Source: CALMEC01 sp031372145 (lineage in GTDB: Bacteria > Actinomycetota > Thermoleophilia > Miltoncostaeales > Miltoncostaeaceae). Taken from it: a DNA stretch of 57,779 bases. This document shows, piece after piece, positions 1-9,533 of the stretch. The DNA lies in the NCBI GenBank assembly GCA_031372145.1, contig JANMKR010000191.1, forward strand, positions 1 to 57,779, in the 5' to 3' direction. Position numbers and translations under genes: made by a program. Position 1 is the first letter of the stretch. Every line of letters begins with the position of its first letter. The notes below the pieces were generated by a model that was not told the DNA's origin, ran no database searches, and was given only the letters and a program-made list of their open reading frames with translations.

Positions 1-222
1 CTGGCCGCGTTGGCGCTCGTCGTCGGTGTGCTCCTGGTGATCGTCGCGATCATCTACTGGGTCAAGACCGCGGACGGATTGCCGTCCTGGCTGCCCGGAC
101 ACGAGGCCGGCTCGACGCACCACCACGTCAAGCATGGGGTCGCAGCGTTCTTCGTCGGCGCCGCCTGCCTGGTCTACGCGTGGTTCCAGACCGGGACCAA
201 CCACAAGCTGTCGGCCGGGTGA
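1..222 (+). CDS. Small membrane protein, 5' end cut by the window
   Basis: The reading frame is open from the first base of the window to the TGA at 220-222, so about 73 residues are visible and the true start may lie upstream; a TTG at 10 is the first candidate start inside the window. Two hydrophobic stretches (about residues 4-20 and 45-62) look like membrane helices, separated by a short polar loop rich in histidine (STHHHVKHG). It ends 7 nt before uppP and may be cotranscribed with it. I do not recognise the family and assign no function. The frame is credible because it stops exactly where the next gene begins. Confidence 0.5.
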   Translation: MAALALVVGVLLVIVAIIYWVKTADGLPSWLPGHEAGSTHHHVKHGVAAFFVGAACLVYAWFQTGTNHKLSAG

Positions 223-229
223 TCGCGGG

Positions 230-1090
230 GTGCTGATCTCGTACGGCCAAGCGATCATCCTTGGCCTTCTTCAAGGCGTGTCCGAACTCTTCCCGGTGTC
301 GAGCCTCGGTCACAGCGTGATACTCCCGCGCCTCGTCGGCTGGGACATCCACCAGAACGATCCGTACTTCATCACGTTCCTCGTGGCGACCCATCTGGCG
401 ACGGCCCTGGTGTTGCTGGGATTCTTCTGGCGCGATTGGGTCCGCATCGTCAAGGGCCTCGGTCGGAGCCTGCGCGATCGCGGGATCGCTCCGGATGACA
501 CCGATGCAAAGCTCGGCTGGCTGCTCGTCATCGGCACGATCCCCGCGGGGATCCTGGGGTTGTTGCTCGAGCACTCACTGCGCGATGTGTTCGCGTCGGC
601 GCGGTCGGCGGCGTTCTTCCTGATGGTGAACGGAGCATTGCTCTACGGCGCCGAGATCTTGCGTCGACGCGGCGCGCACGACGAGGTGGACGACGACGAC
701 GAGCGCGTCGCACGTCAACTCACGTTCCGCTCGGCGTTCGGTGTCGGTGCGGCCCAGGCGATCGCGCTCATCCCCGGACTGTCGCGGTCTGGCGCGACGA
801 TGGGCGGAGGATTGCTGGCGGGCCTGAGCAACAAGGACGCCGCCCGGTTCGCGTTCCTGCTCGCGACCCCCATCATCGGGGCGGCCGCCATCCTGAAACT
901 CCCCGAGCTGTTTGGCCCTGACGGCAACGGCGTCCGTGGTCCGGCGTTCGTCGGCGCCCTCTGCTCTGCGGTGACCGCGTACCTCGCCGTCCGGTTCCTG
1001 ATGCGCTTCTTCGAGCGCCAGCGACTGACCGGTTTTGCGATCTACTGTGCCCTGGCCGGTGCCGCTGCGTCCATCTACTTCGTGTTCTGA
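230..1090 (+). CDS. uppP: Undecaprenyl-diphosphatase (UppP/BacA family)
   Basis: Integral membrane phosphatase that recycles undecaprenyl pyrophosphate to the monophosphate carrier used for peptidoglycan and other envelope polymers. The product of the GTG at 230 is 286 residues, normal for the family, and begins LISYGQAIILGLLQGVSE. Two family signatures are visible: the glutamate/PVSS motif (GVSELFPVSSLGH) near the N-terminus and the PGLSRSGAT motif near residue 180, which supplies the catalytic serine and arginine. Several hydrophobic helices follow. A longer in-frame start at 134 would run through the preceding gene and is rejected. The upstream gene stops at 222, so the two may share a transcript. 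Confidence 0.93.
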   Translation: MLISYGQAIILGLLQGVSELFPVSSLGHSVILPRLVGWDIHQNDPYFITFLVATHLATALVLLGFFWRDWVRIVKGLGRSLRDRGIAPDDTDAKLGWLLVIGTIPAGILGLLLEHSLRDVFASARSAAFFLMVNGALLYGAEILRRRGAHDEVDDDDERVARQLTFRSAFGVGAAQAIALIPGLSRSGATMGGGLLAGLSNKDAARFAFLLATPIIGAAAILKLPELFGPDGNGVRGPAFVGALCSAVTAYLAVRFLMRFFERQRLTGFAIYCALAGAAASIYFVF

Positions 1091-1166
1091 CGCCCGCCCT
1101 CGTCACGGGTCGAGGCCGACGCCGACCGCCGGTATGGACGTAAGCTGACGCCGGTCCTGTACGAGG

Positions 1167-1196
1167 TTGTTGCAATTGTTGCGATCAGCGTATGCT
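1167..1196 (+). promoter_or_regulatory. Candidate sigma-70 promoter of the cox operon
   Basis: TTGTTG (1167-1172) and TATGCT (1191-1196) are separated by 18 nt and lie 31 nt before the coxM start at 1228, which is preceded by a strong AAAGGGGG ribosome binding site (1216-1223). The -35 region overlaps a small imperfect inverted repeat (GCAA-TTG-TTGC) that could bind a regulator. Assigned by inspection only. Confidence 0.45.
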
Positions 1197-1227
1197 CGCG
1201 CTGCCGGTCCTTGACAAAGGGGGTTCC

Positions 1228-2106
1228 ATGTATCCGGCCAGCTTCGACTACGTTGCGCCAACGGGTCTCGAGGAGGCGATTGCCCTGCTCGATTCGCATG
1301 GCCACGATGCCAAGGTGGTGGCGGGCGGGCAGAGCCTGATCCCGCTCATGAAGTTTCGTTTCGCCAGTCCGGCGATCCTGGTCGACATCAACGGCATCCC
1401 CGGGCTTGACACGCTCGCCGAAGGTGACGGCGGTTTGCACATCGGGGCGCTGGTGCGCCACAAGGACTGCGAACGCAGCACCCTCTTGCACGGTGGTCGG
1501 TGGGGCCTGCTGGGAGCGACGGCACGCCTCGTTGCCGATCCGCTCATCCGCAACCGTGGCACCGTGTGCGGCTCGCTCGCCCACGCTGACCCGCAGGGCG
1601 ATTGGGCATCGGCGATGATGGCCTGCCGGGCCGAAGTCGTTGCTCAAGGGCCTGCTGGCTCGCGGCGTATTCCGGTGGGCGAACTGGTGGTCGGGCCGTT
1701 CGAGACCCAGATCGAGCCCAACGAGATCATCACCGAATGCGTCGTGCCCGATCCGGGCGCCAACACGGGCGGGACGTACCTCAAGCTCGAGCGCAAGATC
1801 GGCGACTATGCGACCGCGGCGGTCGCGGTCCAGGTCTCGATGACCAATGGCACGATCGGCACGGCCGGCATCGCGCTGACCGGGGTGGGATCACGCAACA
1901 TCCAGGCGAGTGAGGCAGAAGCGCTGCTCGGCGGCAAGGAGCCGTCGGCGCAACTCATCGTCGAGGCATCAAAGCTGGCGGCCGCGGCGGCCGATCCGAC
2001 CGCGGACAACCGTGGCAGCGTCGAGTACAAGCGAAGCGTCATCCGGGTCTTCACCGAACGGGCGCTGACCGAATCCATCCGTCAGGCGAAGGGAGGCGCG
2101 CTGTGA
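1228..2106 (+). CDS. coxM: Carbon monoxide dehydrogenase medium (FAD) subunit
   Basis: FAD-binding subunit of the xanthine oxidase family; it passes electrons from the iron-sulfur subunit to the acceptor. The product is 292 residues, as expected for CoxM/CutM. It starts MYPASFDYVAPTGLEEAIAL and contains the FAD-binding motif AGGQSLIPLMK near residue 35 and the second motif LIRNRGTVCGSLAHADP near residue 105. The ATG at 1228 is preferred over a start at 1192 because AAAGGGGG lies 5 nt upstream of it. The stop overlaps the GTG of coxS (GTGA), so coxMSL is one translationally coupled operon in the order typical of form I CO dehydrogenases. Confidence 0.92.
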   Translation: MYPASFDYVAPTGLEEAIALLDSHGHDAKVVAGGQSLIPLMKFRFASPAILVDINGIPGLDTLAEGDGGLHIGALVRHKDCERSTLLHGGRWGLLGATARLVADPLIRNRGTVCGSLAHADPQGDWASAMMACRAEVVAQGPAGSRRIPVGELVVGPFETQIEPNEIITECVVPDPGANTGGTYLKLERKIGDYATAAVAVQVSMTNGTIGTAGIALTGVGSRNIQASEAEALLGGKEPSAQLIVEASKLAAAAADPTADNRGSVEYKRSVIRVFTERALTESIRQAKGGAL

Positions 2107-2602
2107 GCACCCAAGCACCGCCGGCCGCGCGGCCGGTCAACGTCACGATCAACGGTCAAGCACGGAGCGCGAGCGTCGAGCCCCGCGCGTTGCTGGTCCA
2201 CTACATCCGCGAGTCGCTCGGGTTGACGGGCACCCACATCGGATGCGACACCACGAGCTGCGGCGCCTGCACCGTCCTGGTCGACGGTGTCCCGATGAAG
2301 AGCTGCACCATGTTCGCCGTTCAGGTCGAGGGCAAGGAGATCACGACCGTCGAAGGGCTCAAGGGGGCGGCGGGCCTGCACCCGGTGCAGGAGGGCTTCC
2401 ACGAGGAACATGGTTTGCAGTGCGGGTTCTGCACCCCGGGGATGATGTTGAGCAGCAAGGCCCTGCTGGAGGACAACCCGGATCCCACCGAGGAGGAGAT
2501 CCGCTGGGCGCTGTCAGGACAGATCTGCCGGTGCACGGGCTACACCAACATCGTCAAGGCCGTGCAGTACGCGGCGAAGAAGATTCGGGAAGGTAGTGCG
2601 GC

Positions 2603-2606
<4 letters not shown>
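2103..2606 (+). CDS. coxS: Carbon monoxide dehydrogenase small ([2Fe-2S]) subunit
   Basis: Electron-transfer subunit with two [2Fe-2S] clusters, linking the molybdenum site of CoxL to the FAD of CoxM. The 167-residue product has the plant-ferredoxin-type cluster cysteines at about 48, 53, 56 and 68 (GCDTTSCGACTV...C) and the second, helical cluster motif at about 107, 110, 142 and 144 (CGFC...CRC), all intact. The GTG start overlaps the coxM stop and the coxL ATG overlaps the coxS stop, so subunits should be made in step. Confidence 0.95.
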
Positions 2607-4957
<2,351 letters not shown>

Positions 4958-4990
4958 GCAACAGCCGCACTGCCGTGTGTGAGGCGGCGT

Positions 4991-5878
4991 ATGGGTGACG
5001 TGATCGCACGCGCCGCACGGCTCGGCGCCGAGGGGACGGCATACGCGCTGGCGACGGTGGTCGGCGTGCTCCGTCCCGCGTCGGCCCGCATGGGCAATCA
5101 GGCGATCGTCACCGCAGACGGGGCGATTGACGGCTGGGTGGGCGGGGCGTGCTCTGAGCCGGTCGTCGTCCGCGAGGGACTGCGATCCCTCGTCGACGGT
5201 CTCCCGCGATTGGTCAAGATCTGTCCGGCCGGCGAAGCGGCGGACGCCGGGCCGGACGTCGTCATCGCCGAGAGCTCCTGCGCATCGGAGGGGACCGTGG
5301 AAGTGTTCATCCAGCCGCATCTGCCGAGCCCGCTGCTGCGCGTCGTCGGCGACAGCCCGGCCGGCCGGACCCTGCGCGACCTCGCCCGCACGATCGGCTG
5401 GCGGATCGCCGAGGTCGGTGACGGCGGCGACGCGGTCGTCGTCGCGACCATGGGCCGGGGCGACGAGGACGCGCTCCACCAAGCCGTCGCCTCGGGCGCG
5501 GAATACGTCGGGCTGGTCGCCAGCGCGCGCCGCGCCGGCGTGGTCCGGGCGGCCCTGCGTGAGCGGGGCGTCTCGGACGAACAACTGGCGGTGGTGCGAA
5601 GCCCGGCCGGCCTCGACCTGGGTCCATCCACCCAGCAAGAGATCGCCGTGGCGATCCTCGCCGAACTCGTCGCGTGGAGCCACGGTCGCGGCGGCTCACC
5701 CCGACAGCTCCTCGAGGCGACCGACCCGGTGTGCGGGATGGCGATCAGCGTGGAGGGCGCCGACGTCACCTACGACCACAACGGCACCACGTACTACTTC
5801 TGCTGCCCCGGCTGTCGAGGGACCTTCGCCGCCGACCCCGAAAAAGCGCTCGCGACGGTCCACCCGACGTTCGGGTAG
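4991..5878 (+). CDS. XdhC/CoxI-family Mo-hydroxylase maturation protein fused to a YHS domain
   Basis: Predicted maturation factor for the upstream CODH. Residues about 1-75 form an XdhC_CoxI domain (LATVVGVLRPASARMGNQAI... and GWVGGACSEPVV with its conserved cysteine). Residues about 110-240 form the Rossmann-like XdhC C-terminal domain (LRVVGDSPAGRTLRDLAR, YVGLVASARRAG). After a short linker, residues about 245-295 form a YHS domain (TDPVCGMAI ... YYFCCPGCRGTF), a cysteine-rich metal-binding module also found on copper ATPases and metal-dependent oxygenases. XdhC proteins insert or sulfurate the Mo cofactor; a YHS tail is unusual here. The ATG at 4991 is preferred because GAGG (4981-4984) precedes it; a GTG at 4979 is possible. 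It starts 33 nt after coxL, so it belongs to that operon. Confidence 0.85.
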   Translation: MGDVIARAARLGAEGTAYALATVVGVLRPASARMGNQAIVTADGAIDGWVGGACSEPVVVREGLRSLVDGLPRLVKICPAGEAADAGPDVVIAESSCASEGTVEVFIQPHLPSPLLRVVGDSPAGRTLRDLARTIGWRIAEVGDGGDAVVVATMGRGDEDALHQAVASGAEYVGLVASARRAGVVRAALRERGVSDEQLAVVRSPAGLDLGPSTQQEIAVAILAELVAWSHGRGGSPRQLLEATDPVCGMAISVEGADVTYDHNGTTYYFCCPGCRGTFAADPEKALATVHPTFG

Positions 5879-5928
5879 CGCCGGCGGCCGAGGTTCATGC
5901 TCGGACGCGAACGTGCCGATAGGACGGC

Positions 5929-6093
5929 ATGCGCGGAGTGATGATGATCGCGGTGCTCATCGGCTCGACCCTTGGGGGGTTCGTTCCCAACCTGTGGGGC
6001 GGGAGCGCCCTCTCGGTGGCGGGTTTCGTGTTCTCGATGTTGGGTGGCATCGCCAGCATCTGGGCGGGTGCCAAGGCGAGCGCCTACCTCTGA
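5929..6093 (+). CDS. Small two-helix membrane protein (54 aa)
   Basis: A short frame with an ATG preceded by ATAGGA, a good ribosome binding site, encodes 54 residues. Two glycine-rich hydrophobic segments (MMIAVLIGSTLGGFVPNLWG and FVFSMLGGIASIWAGAKAS) form a helical hairpin. I recall short bacterial proteins with the same GSTLGGF..LWG and GGxxGIWxG pattern, all of unknown function. It follows the cox operon by 50 nt and may be its last gene. The composition and clean start/stop argue that it is real rather than chance. Confidence 0.6.
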   Translation: MRGVMMIAVLIGSTLGGFVPNLWGGSALSVAGFVFSMLGGIASIWAGAKASAYL

Positions 6094-6138
6094 GTCGCGT
6101 GACGCGAGGTGCTGCCGGTCGTACGAGCCCGCTCGTGA

Positions 6139-6160
6139 CCGGCCGCGCTGATGCGGCCGG
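6139..6160. terminator. Bidirectional hairpin between converging genes
   Basis: A perfect inverted repeat, CCGGCCGC-GCTGAT-GCGGCCGG (8-bp stem, 6-nt loop), sits in the 88-nt gap between the end of the small membrane gene (6093) and the end of the minus-strand hydrolase (6182). There is no T tract, so it is a candidate terminator only. Confidence 0.5.
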
Positions 6161-6181
6161 CCACGCGCTGGGGGTCGCCGG

Positions 6182-6883
6182 CTAGGCGGCGTTGGCGGCC
6201 GCGGCGATCGCGTCGGCCAGCTCAGCGGGGCGGGAGAGCAACGGGATGTGTCCGGCGTCGACGCTGACGACGTTGGTGGCGTTTGACGCCATCCGGCGCT
6301 GCAGCTCAGGCGAGAACACCCGGTCCTGGGTGCACACCACGTACGTGGAGGGGTGCTCCTTCCAGCCCAGCGCGGTAGGCGCCTCGCCGAAGACCGACAA
6401 GCGATGCGTCCCAAGTCCCGCGATGATCGGGTCGGCCTGCTCCTGGGTGACGTCGTTGAACAGATCGACCTTCGCGCCGGCCGGGTCGAGCGTGCTGAGG
6501 CCATCATCGGTCGCTTGGATCGCGTTGCCAAGGGTGCTGGGCGTCGAGTCCTGACCCATCAACGAGAACGTGGACTCGCCCTCGTTGGGAAGCACGGCGC
6601 AGACGTACACCAGGTGCGCGACGTTGTCGTTGGCGGCCGAGGCCTCGGTGATGACCGCTCCGGCGTACGAGTGCCCGACGACGACGGCGGGCTCGCCGAT
6701 CTCGTCGAGTGCGGAACGGACGGCTGCGGCGTCGTCCGCCAGGGTCGACGGTGCGGAATCGCGCGAGGGCAGGTCGATCGCGGTGCTGGTGATGCCCCGC
6801 TTCTCAAGCTCGGCCTGCACATATCCCCACGCCCATGCGCCACCCCACGCGCCGTGAACAAGCAGTACCGGTGATGCACTCAT
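6182..6883 (-). CDS. Alpha/beta-fold hydrolase
   Basis: Soluble hydrolase of the alpha/beta superfamily, 233 residues; substrate unknown. It begins MSASPVLLVHGAWGG, whose HGAWGG is the oxyanion-hole motif, and has the nucleophile elbow GHSYAG with the catalytic serine near residue 77. A C-terminal segment (TQDRVFSPELQRRM ... DAGHIPLLSRPAEL) supplies the acid and histidine of the triad. This pattern matches the salicylate esterase-like/MhpC-type hydrolases often found beside regulators. The ATG at 6883 has GGAGGA 5 nt upstream. It is divergent from marR across a shared operator, so it is probably regulated by that MarR protein. Confidence 0.85.
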   Translation of the reverse strand: MSASPVLLVHGAWGGAWAWGYVQAELEKRGITSTAIDLPSRDSAPSTLADDAAAVRSALDEIGEPAVVVGHSYAGAVITEASAANDNVAHLVYVCAVLPNEGESTFSLMGQDSTPSTLGNAIQATDDGLSTLDPAGAKVDLFNDVTQEQADPIIAGLGTHRLSVFGEAPTALGWKEHPSTYVVCTQDRVFSPELQRRMASNATNVVSVDAGHIPLLSRPAELADAIAAAANAA

Positions 6884-6946
6884 GGAGATCCTCCTGATTG
6901 GGGTGCGCCCGCATCGCAACCCGATGTCCGACGCGACGCAATATTT

Positions 6947-6981
6947 CACTCATTGATGAGTGACCTCGTGGATCGTACACT
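6947..6981. promoter_or_regulatory. MarR operator and leaderless marR promoter
   Basis: A perfect 16-bp inverted repeat CACTCAT-TG-ATGAGTG occupies 6947-6962 in the divergent hydrolase/marR gap. A promoter for marR is laid over it: TTGATG (6953-6958), 17-nt spacer, TACACT (6976-6981), then only 6 nt to the GTG at 6988, so the marR mRNA should be leaderless. The -35 box lies inside the operator, a classic autorepression layout. The core ACTCA-N4-TGAGT recurs at 7546. Confidence 0.75.
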
Positions 6982-6987
6982 GCCGCC

Positions 6988-7515
6988 GTGATCAGCGAAC
7001 CATTCCCCAACGCGGACGGACCTGGCGGCGACGAGGTCTGCCCGAGCCCGGTGCCGATCGCGTCCCTGTGTCAGCAACTCGTGGTCGTCGGCGACGACCT
7101 GGCGGAGGTATTCGAGCGCATCACCCGGCGCAACGGGCTCACGCTCGTGCAATACAACGCCCTCAACCTTCTGGCACTCGTCGCTCCGGACGCTCAGGAG
7201 CCGTGGCAGCTCGCCCAGGTGCTCGCCATCGGGTCGAACCACATCACGGTGGTGCTCGACCGGCTCGAGGAGCAGGACCTGGTGACGCGCGGACCGCATC
7301 CGCACGACGGGCGTCGGCGACTTGTGCGGCTGACGCAGGTGGGCCAGGCGTGTGCGGACCGGACCTCCGCAAGCCTGCGGGAGCTGGAGCGCCGCCTGGT
7401 CGACTCGGCCCTGGCACCGGCCGAGCAGCGTGAGCTGCAACGGCTCTCGACGCAGTTGCGACACGCGATTCGTGAGCTTGTGATCCCCGTCGGCGGCGTG
7501 CGACCCGGCCCGTAA
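6988..7515 (+). CDS. MarR-family transcriptional regulator
   Basis: Winged-helix DNA-binding repressor of 175 residues. The region from about 45 to 130 carries the MarR pattern: a helix-turn-helix (EPWQLAQVLAIGSNHITVVLD) followed by the wing with the conserved DxR-type sequence (RLEEQDLVTRGPHPHDGRR). The N-terminal helices (VPIASLCQQLVVVGDDLAEV) form the dimer interface. The GTG at 6988 is chosen because a TACACT -10 box ends 6 nt before it. A matching inverted repeat in its own promoter and before the osmC gene suggests it controls itself, the divergent hydrolase and the osmC-ABM pair. The inducing ligand cannot be read from sequence; redox or electrophile sensing is an inference from the target genes. 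Confidence 0.9.
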   Translation: MISEPFPNADGPGGDEVCPSPVPIASLCQQLVVVGDDLAEVFERITRRNGLTLVQYNALNLLALVAPDAQEPWQLAQVLAIGSNHITVVLDRLEEQDLVTRGPHPHDGRRRLVRLTQVGQACADRTSASLRELERRLVDSALAPAEQRELQRLSTQLRHAIRELVIPVGGVRPGP

Positions 7516-7545
7516 CGGGTTCGGGCGGGCTGAGCCGGCGCGATT

Positions 7546-7572
7546 ACTCATGCGTGAGTGAACGGATAGGCT
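7546..7572 (+). promoter_or_regulatory. Second MarR-type operator, before osmC
   Basis: ACTCA-TGCG-TGAGT (7546-7559) reproduces the 5-bp arms and 4-nt spacing of the operator at 6948-6961. A candidate -10 box TAGGCT follows at 7567-7572, placing the operator over the -35 region, about 70 nt before the osmC start. The spacer bases differ from the first copy, so conservation is in the arms. Confidence 0.65.
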
Positions 7573-7639
7573 CCAGGCATGGAAGTCGCGAACTGGTCGC
7601 GACACGGGTTCTCGCACATCGAATGAAAGGGACGACACA

Positions 7640-8071
7640 ATGGCAACAGACCGGCACGCAGCCGTCACCTGGCACGGCGACCTGCTGCACGGAACCGGCA
7701 CGATCACCCACGTCACGAGCGAGGCGTTCGGGCCGCTGGATGTGTCGTGGCCGTCGCGGTCGGAGGAGCCGAACGGGCGAACCAGCCCGGAGGAGCTGAT
7801 CGCCGCCGCCCACGCGTCCTGCTACTGCATGGCGCTGGCGCACGAACTGGCCGAGGCGGGGACGCCACCCGAGGAGTTGTCGGCCGGCGCGACGGTCACA
7901 TTCGTTCCGGGTACCGGCATCACGCGCTCGGCCCTGACGGTCGTGGGACGGGTTTCGGGTCTCGACGAGGCGGGTTTCGTCGCAGCGGCGCAGGCCGCCA
8001 AGGACGGCTGCCCGGTGTCACAGGCCCTCAAGAGCAACGTCGAGCTGACGGTCGACGCGCGGCTCGCCTGA
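7640..8071 (+). CDS. OsmC/Ohr-family peroxiredoxin-like protein
   Basis: Thiol-dependent peroxidase family that reduces organic hydroperoxides in the cytosol. The 143-residue product has the two redox cysteines in family context: AAAHASCYCMALAHELA near residue 60 and the KDGCPVSQALK motif near residue 122. It resembles the OsmC subgroup (CPVSxAL) rather than Ohr (CPYSxAT). An extra cysteine two residues after the first redox cysteine (CYC) is a small oddity. GAAAGGGA lies 9 nt before the ATG. It has a MarR-type operator upstream and is followed 35 nt later by an ABM protein. Confidence 0.9.
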   Translation: MATDRHAAVTWHGDLLHGTGTITHVTSEAFGPLDVSWPSRSEEPNGRTSPEELIAAAHASCYCMALAHELAEAGTPPEELSAGATVTFVPGTGITRSALTVVGRVSGLDEAGFVAAAQAAKDGCPVSQALKSNVELTVDARLA

Positions 8072-8106
8072 CGCACGGATTGTTCATCACAACGAAAGGC
8101 GGCCTT

Positions 8107-8445
8107 GTGGCCCTGACATCAATCGGCAAGGACAACGAGGTCTTCACGGCGATCTTCGAGTTCAACGTGGATCCCGAGCAGCAGGCGCGCATGCGCACCG
8201 AGCTGCCGCAGATCATGGCGAACGTCGTCAGCAAACAGCCGGGATTCGTCTCGGGCAACCTGCACCTGAGCCACGACGGCACCAAGGTCCTCAACTACTT
8301 CCAGTGGCAGAACGAGGCCGCGTTCCGGGCGTTCCGGGCCGACGCGGCCACGCAGGAGAAGGTGATGGCGGTCATCGGTCCGTATGGACCGCACCCGCGC
8401 ACCTACGACGTCGTGTTCTCGGTGCGGGCGGACGACGCGACGTAG
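8107..8445 (+). CDS. Antibiotic biosynthesis monooxygenase (ABM) domain protein
   Basis: A 112-residue dimeric ferredoxin-like-fold protein of the ABM superfamily, whose members act as cofactor-free quinone-forming monooxygenases or haem-degrading enzymes. The pattern VFTAIFEFNVDPEQQARMRTE, KQPGFVSGNLHLSHDGTKV and NYFQWQNEAAFRAF is typical. Start: a GTG at 8107 preceded by GAAAGGCGG; no closer start fits. It lies 35 nt after osmC and probably shares its transcript and MarR control. Precise chemistry is not predictable from this alone. Confidence 0.8.
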   Translation: MALTSIGKDNEVFTAIFEFNVDPEQQARMRTELPQIMANVVSKQPGFVSGNLHLSHDGTKVLNYFQWQNEAAFRAFRADAATQEKVMAVIGPYGPHPRTYDVVFSVRADDAT

Positions 8446-8460
8446 TCCGCGGCCGCGGCC

Positions 8461-8489
8461 GGTCCCGGCGGCCGCGTGCCGCCGGGACC
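8461..8489. terminator. Strong bidirectional hairpin terminator candidate
   Basis: GGTCCCGGCGGC-CGCGT-GCCGCCGGGACC is a perfect 12-bp stem with a 5-nt loop in the 54-nt gap between the converging ABM gene and the DUF3817-type gene. There is no T tract on either side. Confidence 0.65.
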
Positions 8490-8499
8490 ACACCTGGAC

Positions 8500-8760
8500 T
8501 CAGGGGCGGCGCATCAACCAGGCGGCGAGCGGTGCGCCGACGGCGGGTATGGCGGCGACCAGCCGGATGCGGTTCGGCAGTTGCGGGATCAACAGCGCGA
8601 CGATGATCACCGTGATGTAAAGGATGCCGTGAATCGGGCCGACAGTCGACGTCACACCCTTGGCGTGCGACGTGGCCAGGTTGACGAGCAGCACGATGAG
8701 GGTGAGCGTCTCGGCGACCGCCAGCCAGTCGAACAACCGCCGCAGCTTCGCGGCGCTCAT
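8500..8760 (-). CDS. DUF3817-type small integral membrane protein
   Basis: 86 residues with three hydrophobic helices: LFDWLAVAETLTLIVLLVNL, the HGILYITVIIVALLIPQL segment and a C-terminal AAIPAVGAPLAAWLM stretch ending in arginines. The GPIHGILYI motif is characteristic of the DUF3817 family, of unknown function and common in Actinobacteria. Its ATG (8758-8760) overlaps the stop of the upstream membrane protein (ATGA), so the two are translationally coupled and may act together. Confidence 0.75.
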   Translation of the reverse strand: MSAAKLRRLFDWLAVAETLTLIVLLVNLATSHAKGVTSTVGPIHGILYITVIIVALLIPQLPNRIRLVAAIPAVGAPLAAWLMRRP

Positions 8761-9158
8761 CCGGGCTTGACCACCATCAGCACGAGGATGACGACCCATG
8801 CGAGTGCGAACAGCCCGCTTGCCACCGGAAGTCGTCGCGGGCCCGGAGGCGTGACCAAGGCCTGGCCCTGATCGATCACGATCCGCCACAACAGCAGGCC
8901 GGCCACGAACGACAGCACGATCGACGCACCGATCCAGGCGGTGTCGAGCACATCGTCCTTCAGCGCGAGCGCAAAGCCCAAACCCGGGACCAGGAGTGCC
9001 AGCACCCCGTAGACACGGGTGATGCGATGCAGGACCCGAGCCGCGGGTGCCTGCCCGGGCTGCGCCACCAGCCGCGGAAACATCGCCATCGCGACGGTCA
9101 CCGCTCCGACGAAGATCGTCGCCGCGAGGATGTGACCGATCAGCAGAACATCACCCAT
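8757..9158 (-). CDS. Four-helix membrane protein of unknown function
   Basis: 133 residues with four predicted membrane helices (LLIGHILAATIFVGAVTVAM, YGVLALLVPGLGFALAL, WIGASIVLSFVAGLLLWRI, ASGLFALAWVVILVLMVV). The first helix carries a histidine after an I/G pair, as in small haem-binding or DUF2269-like membrane proteins, but I cannot assign the family firmly. It is the first gene of a two-gene unit with the DUF3817-type protein. Divergent from moaD. Confidence 0.65.
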   Translation of the reverse strand: MGDVLLIGHILAATIFVGAVTVAMAMFPRLVAQPGQAPAARVLHRITRVYGVLALLVPGLGFALALKDDVLDTAWIGASIVLSFVAGLLLWRIVIDQGQALVTPPGPRRLPVASGLFALAWVVILVLMVVKPG

Positions 9159-9266
9159 TCCACGACGCTACCGACCTGGCGCCCATCTGGCCGGGCCCAC
9201 GGGCTGGATGAACGTCATGTCCTTGTCGCGGCGGGGCGCGCCCGCGGGCCGCTGCCGTGCGACGAC

Positions 9267-9272
9267 TACAAT
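9267..9272 (+). promoter_or_regulatory. -10 box for leaderless moaD transcript
   Basis: TACAAT ends 6 nt before the moaD ATG at 9279, the spacing expected for transcription starting at or next to the start codon. No clear -35 box is visible and no ribosome binding site precedes the ATG. Confidence 0.45.
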
Positions 9273-9278
9273 CGTCAC

Positions 9279-9533
9279 ATGCCCTTGCTCATCTCAGTGA
9301 CCGTGCGCCTGTTCGCCTCCCTGCGCGAAGCCGCGGGGACGGACCGGGTGACCCTGTCGGTGCCACACGCCACGCCCGTCGGCGCGTTGTGGTCCCATCT
9401 GCCCGATGCGCTCTCGGCCGGTGTGCCGCCTGCGGCGCTCCGCTACGCGCTCAACCATGAGTGGACGCTTCCAGGCGCGCCGCTTCGTGACGGCGACGAG
9501 GTTGCCCTGGTGCTCCCGGTGAGCGGCGGATGA
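9279..9533 (+). CDS. moaD: MoaD/ThiS-family molybdopterin synthase small subunit
   Basis: Sulfur carrier of molybdopterin synthase: its C-terminal glycine is thiocarboxylated and donates sulfur to precursor Z. The 84-residue product has the beta-grasp pattern (VTVRLFASLREAAG, the ALNHEWT strand, LRDGDEVALVLPVSGG) and ends exactly in Gly-Gly, as required. Its stop overlaps the ATG of moaE (ATGA). Placement directly before moaE and in the same window as a molybdenum CODH fits molybdenum cofactor supply. Confidence 0.9.
   Translation: MPLLISVTVRLFASLREAAGTDRVTLSVPHATPVGALWSHLPDALSAGVPPAALRYALNHEWTLPGAPLRDGDEVALVLPVSGG

Noticed and set aside
134..229. Longer uppP start at 134
   Set aside because: The added residues overlap the preceding gene and do not resemble UppP; the GTG at 230 gives the family N-terminus.
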